Source of the DNA: Candidatus Peregrinibacteria bacterium | GTDB taxonomy: Bacteria; Patescibacteriota; Gracilibacteria; UBA1369; LOWO2-01-FULL-3 | Reading direction: 5' to 3' | NCBI GenBank assembly: GCA_018664365.1 | Contig: JABJOK010000113.1 | Coordinates: forward strand, 1-6,074 | Length of the DNA stretch: 6,074 nt | In this document: piece by piece, positions 1 through 5,662 of the stretch | Position numbering within the stretch: position 1 is the stretch's first letter | How the letters are laid out: each line of letters begins with the position of its first letter | Program-made: the position numbers and the translations under genes | Notes under the pieces: generated by a model | What the model saw: the letters and a program-made list of their open reading frames with translations, nothing else | Database searches by the model: none | Told to the model about the DNA's origin: nothing

Positions 1-826
1 CATAACGTCCCATATAAGCTCCACTTCTATCAACCTTTGTGCAGTCCTTTCCAGAAAAACATCCTCCACCGTGGTGGCCCATTCCACCATAAGTATCAAC
101 TATAATTTTACGACCAGTTAATCCACAATCTCCCGGAGGGCCTCCAATAATAAACTTACCAGTAGGATTTACATGATAGATAGTTTCATCATCTAGTAAA
201 TCTCCACAAATTGGATTTATCACCTTCTCAATCATATCTTCACGGATTTGTTCCTGTTCCACTTCAGGTCCATGCTGCGTAGAAATAACCACAGTATGAA
301 CGCGCACAGGCTTGAAACCATCGTATTCAACAGTAACCTGAGATTTTCCATCAGGTCGTAGATATTTTAATTCACCATTTTTTCTTAGCTCGGATAATTT
401 CATAGTTAGCTTATGCGCCAAAGTAATTGGCATAGGCATAAGCTCAGGAGTTTCATTACAGGCGAATCCAAACATCATTCCTTGATCACCAGCTCCTCCT
501 GGATCAACACCAAGTGCGATATCAGCGCTTTGTTCATCAATTGCAGTAACTACGCTGCACGCCTTATAATCAAATCCATAAGTTGCATCTGTATAACCAA
601 TTTCTTTAATAGTTTTTCTAACGATTTTAGGGATATCAGCATATGCTTCTGTTCGGATCTCTCCCGCGACCATTACCATCCCTGTATTAACCAAAGTTTC
701 ACAGGCAACACGACTATTCGGATCCTGACGAAGCAGGTCATCCAGAATCGCATCTGATATTTGATCGGCCATTTTATCCGGGTGACCTTCAGTGACTGAC
801 TCCGATGTAAAAAGATAATTGGACAT
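1..826 (-). CDS. metK: S-adenosylmethionine synthetase, N-terminal part (3' end outside window)
   Basis: This enzyme makes S-adenosylmethionine from methionine and ATP in the cytoplasm, releasing phosphate and pyrophosphate; it is the cell's main methyl-donor source. The first 275 codons are present out of roughly 380-400 usual for the family, and the rest lies left of the window. Visible motifs, numbered from the ATG at 826-824: SESVTEGHPDK (8-18, with the catalytic His and a Mg-binding Asp), GEIRT (55-59), GAGDQGMMFG (111-120, the family signature), KSQVT (161-165), GDCGLTGRK (232-240) and the ATP loop GGGCFSGKD (253-261) followed by TKVDRS. The order matches bacterial MetK such as the E. 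coli enzyme. A Shine-Dalgarno-like AAGGA lies about nine bases before the ATG. The loop carries two Cys residues (256 and 262) where E. coli has Ala and Pro; Cys at the first position is tolerated by the family signature. The gene diverges from the glycosyltransferase across 47 bases. Identity is certain; the C-terminal part cannot be judged. Confidence 0.97.
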   Translation of the reverse strand, partial: MSNYLFTSESVTEGHPDKMADQISDAILDDLLRQDPNSRVACETLVNTGMVMVAGEIRTEAYADIPKIVRKTIKEIGYTDATYGFDYKACSVVTAIDEQSADIALGVDPGGAGDQGMMFGFACNETPELMPMPITLAHKLTMKLSELRKNGELKYLRPDGKSQVTVEYDGFKPVRVHTVVISTQHGPEVEQEQIREDMIEKVINPICGDLLDDETIYHVNPTGKFIIGGPPGDCGLTGRKIIVDTYGGMGHHGGGCFSGKDCTKVDRSGAYMGRY

Positions 827-847
827 AATTTGATTTCCTTATATACT
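819..847 (+). promoter_or_regulatory. candidate sigma70-type promoter for the glycosyltransferase
   Basis: TTGGAC at 819-824 and TATACT at 842-847 are separated by 17 bases. The -10 element matches TATAAT at five of six positions; the -35 match is weak (three of six). Transcription would begin near 853-855, leaving about 20 bases before the ATG at 874 and almost nothing before the GTG at 859, which favours 874 as the start. The -35 element overlaps the metK start codon, so the two divergent transcripts would interfere if both promoters lie here. No convincing metK promoter was found on the minus strand. Confidence 0.3.
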
Positions 848-873
848 ACGCGCGCAATGTGAAAGAAATATAT

Positions 874-1920
874 ATGAAAAAGCCAAAAATATCCATAATA
901 ATCATCCACTACAATACTCCCCAGTATTTGAAAACTTGTTTGGATGGAATTTTTAAACAGACCTACGAAAACATTGAGGTGATATTTATTGATAACGATT
1001 CTCCAGATGATTCTGGATTAAAGTACGTTGCTGAACATTATAAAAATAAGGACAATCTTGTAATCGTTCCAAACGAGGATAATTTAGGGTATGCAAAAGC
1101 TGCAAATCAGGGGATTGAAATGGCTATAGAAAGAGAGAATCCAGCAGATTATGTAGTGATTACAAATCCAGACATAATTTATTCTCCAAGCTATTTTGAG
1201 AAGCTAATTAATAGAGTTGAAAAGGATCCTAAAATTGCTGCCGCAACAGGAAAAGTTTATAAATACGACTTTGAACATAAAAGGCCTACAAAAATAGTTG
1301 ATACAGTAGGACTTATCGCATTCAAAAATCGCAGAATCGTTGATGATGGACAAGGGATTGAAGATACCGGTCAATTTGATGAAGAAAAAGAGGTTTTTGG
1401 AGTATCAGGAGCGTGCCCTCTATATAGAAGGGAAGCTCTAGAAGCCGTTAAGATAATGGGAGAATATATGGATGAAGATTTTTTTATGTATAAGGAGGAT
1501 GTAGATTTATCATGGAGATTCCAACTATACGGATGGAAATGTTTTTACTATCCGAAAGCAGTTGCTTTTCACGGTAGGGGAACAGGAATTCACAGAAGGT
1601 TCTCAATGGGAGAAATCCTTAAGCATAGAGGAAAACTAAGCAAATTCCAGAAGCACTATTCTTTCAAGAACCAGTACCTAATGGAGGCAAAAAATGAAAG
1701 TTGGGGAACCTACTTAAGAGATCTTCCCAGAATTCTTTTGAAAAGAATTGTAATGCCGTTTTATATAACTTTTCGTGAACCATATTTGTGGAAATCATAT
1801 TTAACTTATTTTAAGCAACTCCCAAGTGCCCTAAAGAAGCGCAAAATTATTCAGAAGAATAAAAAAATATCTTCAGCAGCCATGAGTAAAAAATTCAAAA
1901 AGAAAAGCTGCTACGCATAG
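874..1920 (+). CDS. family 2 glycosyltransferase (rhamnosyltransferase/WbbL-like)
   Basis: Predicted GT-A fold enzyme that transfers a sugar from a nucleotide-sugar donor to a growing glycan, probably for cell-surface polysaccharide at the cytoplasmic face of the membrane; donor and acceptor cannot be read from sequence. From the ATG at 874 it has 348 residues. The N-terminal nucleotide-binding strand ISIIIIHYNTP (6-16) is followed by FIDNDSPD (38-45), NLGYAKAANQG (70-80), a DXD-like NPD (98-100), FGVSGACPLYRR (175-186) and the catalytic-base region YKEDVDLSWR (206-215). This order is typical of GT2 enzymes of the WbbL/RfbN group. No transmembrane segments are evident; the C-terminus is strongly basic (KKRK, KKFKKK) and could touch the membrane. 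An in-frame GTG at 859 would add five residues, but the ATG at 874 has an A/G-rich stretch (GAAAGAAA) upstream and fits the candidate promoter. A second in-frame TAG follows the stop at 1924. Confidence 0.9.
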   Translation: MKKPKISIIIIHYNTPQYLKTCLDGIFKQTYENIEVIFIDNDSPDDSGLKYVAEHYKNKDNLVIVPNEDNLGYAKAANQGIEMAIERENPADYVVITNPDIIYSPSYFEKLINRVEKDPKIAAATGKVYKYDFEHKRPTKIVDTVGLIAFKNRRIVDDGQGIEDTGQFDEEKEVFGVSGACPLYRREALEAVKIMGEYMDEDFFMYKEDVDLSWRFQLYGWKCFYYPKAVAFHGRGTGIHRRFSMGEILKHRGKLSKFQKHYSFKNQYLMEAKNESWGTYLRDLPRILLKRIVMPFYITFREPYLWKSYLTYFKQLPSALKKRKIIQKNKKISSAAMSKKFKKKSCYA

Positions 1921-2205
1921 GATTAGATTTGGCGGGGCCTTAAACAGAGCTCTATGTGGTTTTTCGGGCAAACTTCAAGGCCCCATACCTTTCAGCCTAT
2001 CTTTCGGGGATTATTATTACTTTTTCCCGGTAGAAATCGGCTACTGCTATCCCTATGGCTCAACTTTTATAACAAACAAACTTAAAATTTTTATAAAATT
2101 TATTACACAAAAACTGGCAAACGCGGAAGCTCTAAAGGCGGCATTAATAAAACAAAAAAGGGCATTCATCGAGTTCATCAAGAAAACGTTTCTGAAAAAT
2201 TACAA
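1921..2205. other. convergent intergenic gap, structured, with no conventional gene
   Basis: This gap separates the 3' end of the glycosyltransferase from the 3' end of yfiH. Positions 1931-2062 are about 48% G+C by hand count, with runs such as GGCGGGGCC, CGGGG and CCCGG, and look richer than the flanking genes. Positions 2063-2160 are very A+T-rich. Several hairpins can be drawn: the strong stem at 1934-1984; CGGTAG (2028-2033) with CTACTG (2041-2046) around a seven-base loop; and an AT-only stem AAATTTT/AAAATTT at 2085-2101. None is followed by a clean U-run on either strand, so no intrinsic terminator is called. I tested by eye for tmRNA, RNase P RNA, SRP RNA and tRNA landmarks and found none that fit. 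A long start-less open frame crosses the gap and is listed separately. Confidence 0.6.
1934..1984. other. strong 8-bp GC-rich stem-loop
   Basis: GGGGCCTT at 1934-1941 is the exact reverse complement of AAGGCCCC at 1977-1984, enclosing a 35-base loop that itself contains the palindrome AGAGCTCT (1946-1953). It starts 14 bases after the glycosyltransferase stop. The stem would be stable in RNA from either strand. It lacks a following U-tract on the plus strand (ATACCTTTC) and on the minus strand (GCCAAATC), so it is not a textbook terminator. It may protect the 3' end of the glycosyltransferase mRNA or be part of a larger RNA structure; neither is shown. Confidence 0.5.
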
Positions 2206-2952
2206 CTAGATAAGCTGAATAATACCCCCCATATGACCGGATTTTTTATTACCTCCTCTATATGAAAAATATTTAGCGTTGTTACATTTAGTGCATTCAC
2301 GAGCAATTTCAATATGCTCATCCAAAATACCTGCATCGCACAATTGATCATAAGCACATGCCCAGAGATCAACATTTCTGCCATTTATATATTTATGCAT
2401 CTGTTCAGGAAGTTCACTCACCGGGTCTGTAAATTCAGCACAACACGGCCCCAGAGAAGGTGATACAGCAGCCAAAACATCGTCAGGACTACATTCGTAC
2501 TCAGAGACCATTATAGAAACAGCTTTTCCTATAATATTTTTAACATTTCCTCTCCATCCACTATGAACAGCACCAATAACTAGTTTTACTGGATCAAATA
2601 AAAACACTCCCTGACAATCAGCAAAACGCACCATCAGAGGAATCCCAGAAACATTAGTAACAAAGCCATCAACCGCATCATAGGGACTTCCAAACCCTGC
2701 ACCTTTATCAATTTGAACTATATTATCTGTATGTTGCTGAAAAGCTACGCACAGTTTATCCACATCTGCACTCATCTCTCCACAAAATAATTCAAAATTC
2801 TTTTTCACATTCTCATCACTGTCCCCCACATCAAGACCCAAATTCAAGCTTCCAAAAGCCTCTTCACTTACACCGCCTTCACGCATAGAGAGGCCATGAA
2901 TCAAGCCTTCACAGTTATCAAAAATACCAAATCTATAAATTGGAATACTCAT
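2206..2952 (-). CDS. yfiH: YfiH/LACC1-family protein (polyphenol oxidase / purine nucleoside phosphorylase fold)
   Basis: Members of this family (Cu-oxidase_4, also called YlmD, PgeF or LACC1) were first described as laccase-like. They have since been reported to cleave purine nucleosides by phosphorolysis or deaminate adenosine, and in E. coli to help ensure correct peptidoglycan precursor composition. The protein is about 248 residues, normal for the family. Visible motifs, numbered from the preceding TTG: IHGLSMREGGVS (19-30), FQQHTDN (72-78), DAVDGFVTN (93-101), FADC (111-114), AVHSGWRG (129-136) and SLGPCCAEF (167-175). His75, Cys114 and His131 are the expected metal-binding/active-site set, and all are present. 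Where many relatives have ADC-x-P, this one reads ADCQG. I chose the ATG at 2952 over the TTG immediately before it. It lies six bases after the nnrD stop with no clear Shine-Dalgarno, suggesting translation by coupling as the last gene of the operon. Confidence 0.92.
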   Translation of the reverse strand: MSIPIYRFGIFDNCEGLIHGLSMREGGVSEEAFGSLNLGLDVGDSDENVKKNFELFCGEMSADVDKLCVAFQQHTDNIVQIDKGAGFGSPYDAVDGFVTNVSGIPLMVRFADCQGVFLFDPVKLVIGAVHSGWRGNVKNIIGKAVSIMVSEYECSPDDVLAAVSPSLGPCCAEFTDPVSELPEQMHKYINGRNVDLWACAYDQLCDAGILDEHIEIARECTKCNNAKYFSYRGGNKKSGHMGGIIQLI

Positions 2953-2958
2953 CAAAAA

Positions 2959-3810
2959 TTATTTCAAAACGTATGGAAGAGCAAAAGCAATATCGCTTGC
3001 TGAATAACTAATCCCCTTATTCTTGAACATAAAGTCACCTGCCTTTCCCATATAGAAAGCAGCACAACGAGCTGCATCATAAGCGCCTACTCCTTGAGCC
3101 AAAAATGACCCTACCAAGCCAGCTAAAACATCTCCACTACCACCAACTGTCATTCCAGGATTCCCAGTGTTATTAGTCTCAACATTTCCTTCAACTGATG
3201 AGACATAATCGATACGACCTTTTAGAAGAACATTAATATTTAGATCCATTGAGATAGAGCGCAACAAGATAACAGATTTAGAATCTTTTTCATTTACAAC
3301 AACCTCTCTATCTACCATATTTCTGAATTCATTTTGATGAGGAGTAATAACGACAGGTTGCTCCAATGGGAATTTTTCAATCTTTTTAAGTGATCTGATT
3401 GCATCGGCATCAAGAACTGTAGGGATATGAAGATTATTTAAAATCTCAATAACTCCATCTACTACCTTTTCATCATCACCTAGGCCTGGACCAATGACTA
3501 CAGCATCACATTTTTTCCCAAATTCCACTATCTGAGAAGCAGCTCTTTCACTTAAATAATTCCCCTCATATTTTTTGACTACAAAGTCTGGGTACATACT
3601 TCGAGCAGCATCAAAATTGCATTCTGGAACATACAAATAAACCAAATCAGATCCGCTATACAAAGCTCCTAGCCCTGCCAAAATAGGAGGACCATAATAA
3701 TCAATACTTCCACCTACAATAAGTAGACGTCCATTCTGACCTTTATGCGAATCATGACGACGTAAAGGCAACAATTTTTTGACTGTGGATCTATTTATCG
3801 ACTTCAGCAT
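2959..3810 (-). CDS. nnrD: ADP/ATP-dependent NAD(P)H-hydrate dehydratase (stand-alone YjeF C-terminal domain)
   Basis: This cytoplasmic repair enzyme dehydrates S-NADHX and S-NADPHX, the hydrated and inactive forms of the reduced cofactors, back to NADH and NADPH at the expense of ATP or ADP. The 283-residue protein has the ribokinase-like fold signatures of the YjeF C-terminal domain: KGQNGRLLIVGGS (23-35), VVIGPGLG (104-111), TVLDADAI (131-138), ITPHQNEF (155-162), and the phosphate-binding loop NTGNPGMTVGGSGDVLAG (214-231), in which Asp227 is the expected catalytic base. The length fits a single domain. The epimerase NnrE, fused at the N-terminus in E. coli YjeF, is absent here and from the rest of the window. 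The ATG at 3810 is preceded by a strong Shine-Dalgarno and overlaps the end of enolase by 20 bases, so the two are almost certainly co-transcribed. A related hydroxyethylthiazole-type kinase is less likely because of the HQNEF motif. Confidence 0.94.
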   Translation of the reverse strand: MLKSINRSTVKKLLPLRRHDSHKGQNGRLLIVGGSIDYYGPPILAGLGALYSGSDLVYLYVPECNFDAARSMYPDFVVKKYEGNYLSERAASQIVEFGKKCDAVVIGPGLGDDEKVVDGVIEILNNLHIPTVLDADAIRSLKKIEKFPLEQPVVITPHQNEFRNMVDREVVVNEKDSKSVILLRSISMDLNINVLLKGRIDYVSSVEGNVETNNTGNPGMTVGGSGDVLAGLVGSFLAQGVGAYDAARCAAFYMGKAGDFMFKNKGISYSASDIAFALPYVLK

Positions 3811-5104
3811 AGCCTTCCTCTAAGTTATAAAATGCTTTTCCTCCTGCAAAAGTAGCCTTGTCACCAAGACGTTCTTCAATTCGAAGCAATTGATTGTATT
3901 TTGCAACTCTATCAGTTCGTGAGAGTGAACCAGTCTTAATTTGACCAGTTTCTTTTGCGACTACAAGATCTGCAATAGTCACATCTTCAGTTTCCCCACT
4001 TCTATGGGAAACAACAGATGTGAAATTCGCGTCCTTTGCCATATCAATAGCAGCAAACGTCTCTGTTAATGAACCAATTTGATTAACCTTAATCAGAATA
4101 GAATTAGCAACGCCCTCATCAATACCTTTTTTAAGCCTTTTAACGTTAGTGACAAAGAGATCATCACCCATAATTTGTATCGTCTTTCCTGTATCTTTCA
4201 TCATTGCTTTAAATCCATCCCAATCGTCCTCATTGTGTGAATCTTCAATAGAAATAATAGGATATTTACGTAGAAGCACATCGTAGTAATTCGCCAGCTC
4301 TCCTGAACTTAATTCTTCAGGATTTCCATCAACTTTAATATTATAAATTCCCTTTTCGTTGTCATAAAATTCACTCGCAGCTACATCTAGAGCAATCATT
4401 ATTTCATCCCAAGGTTTGTATCCAGCTTTTTCAATAGCCATCACAACATAATCAAGTGCTGCTTCATTATTTGGTAGATTAGGAGCAAATCCTCCCTCGT
4501 CACCAACCGCAGTAGAAAGACCTTTTTCCTTCAAAATAGCCTTCAAGCTGTGAAAAACCTCAGCTCCCATTCGTAGAGCCTCTCTAAAATTACTCCCACC
4601 AACCGGCATAACCATAAATTCCTGGATATCTAGCCCACTATCTGCATGTTGTCCTCCATTCATAATATTCATCATTGGGGTAGGCAAAAGTGTTGCCTCA
4701 GGGTTCAAGTATTCGTAAAGATAAACCCCTCTCTCATCAGCACTTGCATGCGCAGCTGCCATAGAAATACCTAAGATAGCATTAGCTCCTAATTCTCCTT
4801 TATTCTCAGTTCCATCCATCTCGATCATCTTATTATCAATAGCTTCCTGATCATCACTATCCATGCCTAAAATTGCTGGAGCAAGAAGGTCTTCAACATT
4901 AGAAACGGCTTTAAGAACACCCTTACCTAAGTATCGAGATTTATCACCATCACGTAGTTCCACGGCTTCATGCACGCCAGTTGAGGCACCACTAGGAACT
5001 ATCGCACGACCAAATCCCTTCTCTGTTGTAACTTCAACCTCAACAGTTGGATTTCCACGAGAATCAAGCACTTCACGAGAATGAATTTTTTTAATTTTAG
5101 ACAT
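3791..5104 (-). CDS. eno: enolase (phosphopyruvate hydratase)
   Basis: Enolase interconverts 2-phosphoglycerate and phosphoenolpyruvate in glycolysis and gluconeogenesis; it is a cytoplasmic Mg-dependent enzyme. The protein is complete at 437 residues, typical for bacterial enolases. The N-terminal domain shows SREVLDSRGNPTVEVEV (9-25) and the mobile loop VPSGASTG (36-43). The TIM-barrel domain has HAD (153-155), QEF (161-163), GDEGGFAPN (201-209, catalytic Glu204 region), the three Mg ligands Asp240 (ALD), Glu287 (IED) and Asp314 (GDD), the catalytic base Lys339 in IKVNQIG, SHRSGETED (366-374) with Arg368 and Ser369, and Lys390 in IKTGS. The barrel segment IEDSHNEDDW replaces the usual Pro after IED. 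The ATG at 5104 gives the canonical N-terminus (MSKIKKIHSREVLDSRG) but has no Shine-Dalgarno before it, so its mRNA may be leaderless or rely on an A/U-rich leader. It heads an operon with nnrD and yfiH. Confidence 0.98.
   Translation of the reverse strand: MSKIKKIHSREVLDSRGNPTVEVEVTTEKGFGRAIVPSGASTGVHEAVELRDGDKSRYLGKGVLKAVSNVEDLLAPAILGMDSDDQEAIDNKMIEMDGTENKGELGANAILGISMAAAHASADERGVYLYEYLNPEATLLPTPMMNIMNGGQHADSGLDIQEFMVMPVGGSNFREALRMGAEVFHSLKAILKEKGLSTAVGDEGGFAPNLPNNEAALDYVVMAIEKAGYKPWDEIMIALDVAASEFYDNEKGIYNIKVDGNPEELSSGELANYYDVLLRKYPIISIEDSHNEDDWDGFKAMMKDTGKTIQIMGDDLFVTNVKRLKKGIDEGVANSILIKVNQIGSLTETFAAIDMAKDANFTSVVSHRSGETEDVTIADLVVAKETGQIKTGSLSRTDRVAKYNQLLRIEERLGDKATFAGGKAFYNLEEGYAEVDK
3813..3821 (-). 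promoter_or_regulatory. strong ribosome binding site for nnrD inside the enolase gene
   Basis: Read on the minus strand this is AGAGGAAGG, ending two bases before the ATG, with GAGG itself six bases upstream. It is the strongest Shine-Dalgarno in the window and lies within the last enolase codons. It fixes the nnrD start at 3810 and supports translation of nnrD from the enolase mRNA. Confidence 0.75.
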
Positions 5105-5156
5105 TTCAAAAGGATTAAATTTTCAGCCGAACAGTACCAAAAAACCCAATACCACA

Positions 5157-5172
5157 CAAGCGACACCGCTTG
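5157..5172. promoter_or_regulatory. small perfect inverted repeat in the divergent spacer
   Basis: CAAGCG (5157-5162) and CGCTTG (5167-5172) form a perfect six-base-pair hairpin with a four-base loop ACAC. It sits between the divergent enolase operon and the membrane-protein gene, just upstream of the latter's ribosome binding region (GGAGAAAAGG, 5174-5183). It could be a short operator or an RNA hairpin influencing translation start. A weak enolase promoter (TTGTGT, 17 bases, TACTGT on the minus strand) would overlap it, but both hexamers match consensus at only three of six positions, so I do not call that promoter. Confidence 0.3.
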
Positions 5173-5193
5173 CGGAGAAAAGGCTATTTTAGT

Positions 5194-5643
5194 ATGTTTA
5201 TATCACCTATTTTTAACCTCAAATCTATGAAACTACGACCTTTGGCTTTAGCCACAGCAATGGGAATCATGGGAATAGTTTACATGCTTGTTGTAACCTA
5301 CTACCCAATGCTTTCTGAAACAGTACTCGGAATGACAAAAGGAGAGGCACTTCGTGCAATTATGGAAGACATTTATCCTTATTATGATCACAATATGTGG
5401 CACGCACCACTAGTAGGAGCATCATACGGATTTGTAGACGCATTTTTCTTTGGACTAATCGCAGCTTGGCTCTATAATGGCTGCCTCTGTGGATGTAGTA
5501 AATGTTGTGACGCACCAAAAAAAGTAGCAAAAAGTGCACCAACTAAAACAGTAAAGAAGACTGTAGCAAAGAAAGCCGTAGTAAAGAAGGCAGCACCACG
5601 AAAAACAGCAAAGAAAAAGACTACTACACGTAAAAAAAAGTAA
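5194..5643 (+). CDS. small two-helix membrane protein (DUF5676/holin-like) with Cys cluster and histone-like basic tail
   Basis: Function unknown. The 149-residue protein has three parts. Residues 13-94 hold two hydrophobic helices (about 17-37 and 71-94). The pattern, MKLRPLALA at the start and LVGASYGFVDAFFFGLIAAWLYN at the end, resembles a small membrane family often labelled bacteriophage holin or DUF5676; this is recalled from family knowledge and not searched. Residues 97-105 are a tight cysteine cluster, CLCGCSKCC, right after the second helix, which could bind metal or be lipidated or cross-linked. Residues 109-149 are a Lys/Ala/Thr tail with repeated KK and PxK motifs, like histone H1-type or AlgP-type tails, suited to binding DNA, RNA or acidic polymers. 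I chose the ATG at 5194, with AAGG ten bases upstream, over a TTG at 5170. The ATG at 5227 would match the usual family N-terminus but has no ribosome site. A co-transcribed metallo-beta-lactamase-fold gene follows after 19 bases. Confidence 0.8.
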   Translation: MFISPIFNLKSMKLRPLALATAMGIMGIVYMLVVTYYPMLSETVLGMTKGEALRAIMEDIYPYYDHNMWHAPLVGASYGFVDAFFFGLIAAWLYNGCLCGCSKCCDAPKKVAKSAPTKTVKKTVAKKAVVKKAAPRKTAKKKTTTRKKK

Positions 5644-5662
5644 CAGTTAACTAAAAAATAGT

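Larger units (their letters stand above)
1886..2209 (+). other. long open frame without a normal start codon, possible gene remnant
   Basis: The frame is open for 107 codons from the TGA at 1883 to a TAG at 2207-2209. It contains no ATG, GTG or TTG codon, so it is not a conventional gene. The readable middle is rich in aromatic residues (GDYYYFFPVEIGYCYPYG), and the tail looks like a charged helix (LANAEALKAALIKQKRAF) ending in KNYN. It lies one base offset from the glycosyltransferase frame and begins inside that gene's last codons. Its TAG overlaps the minus-strand TAG of yfiH in a shared CTAG, an arrangement common where two compact convergent genes meet. It could be the decayed 3' part of a gene, a frame reached by a +1 shift from the glycosyltransferase, or chance. 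I do not recognise the peptide and assign no function. Confidence 0.2.

Noticed and set aside
413..757. Plus-strand open frame of 114 codons
   Set aside because: It lies opposite the well-conserved metK coding sequence and its peptide has no recognisable features.
673..909. Minus-strand open frame of 78 codons spanning the divergent spacer
   Set aside because: It overlaps metK in another frame and the glycosyltransferase start on the opposite strand; no family resemblance.
1954..2085. Short plus-strand frame from ATG 1954 to TAA 2083
   Set aside because: It has no ribosome site and no recognisable peptide, and it competes with the longer start-less frame over the same bases.
2117..2151. A tmRNA-tag-like stretch beginning GCAAACGCGGAAGCT and followed by TTAATAA
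   Set aside because: In the GCA frame it does not reach the TAA; no tRNA-like acceptor, T-arm or CCA end is present on either side, and the stem at 1934-1984 is not the tmRNA 5' end.
2140..2163. Possible intrinsic terminator for yfiH: minus-strand CCC followed by a T-run
   Set aside because: The sequence upstream of the T-run on the minus strand contains a direct repeat (GATGAA twice), not an inverted repeat, so no stem forms.
2178..2384. Minus-strand open frame of 68 codons
   Set aside because: It is out of frame within yfiH, whose motifs are clear in the other frame.
4863..5084. Plus-strand open frame of 73 codons
   Set aside because: It is the complement of the conserved enolase N-terminal domain.
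5360..5542. Minus-strand open frame of 60 codons
   Set aside because: It is opposite the membrane-protein gene, which has a better start, ribosome site and coherent helices.
5514..5640. Simple repeat or CRISPR-like repetition in the A-rich 3' end of the membrane-protein gene
   Set aside because: The repetition follows from Lys, Ala and Thr codons in one open frame; there are no regular repeat units or spacers.
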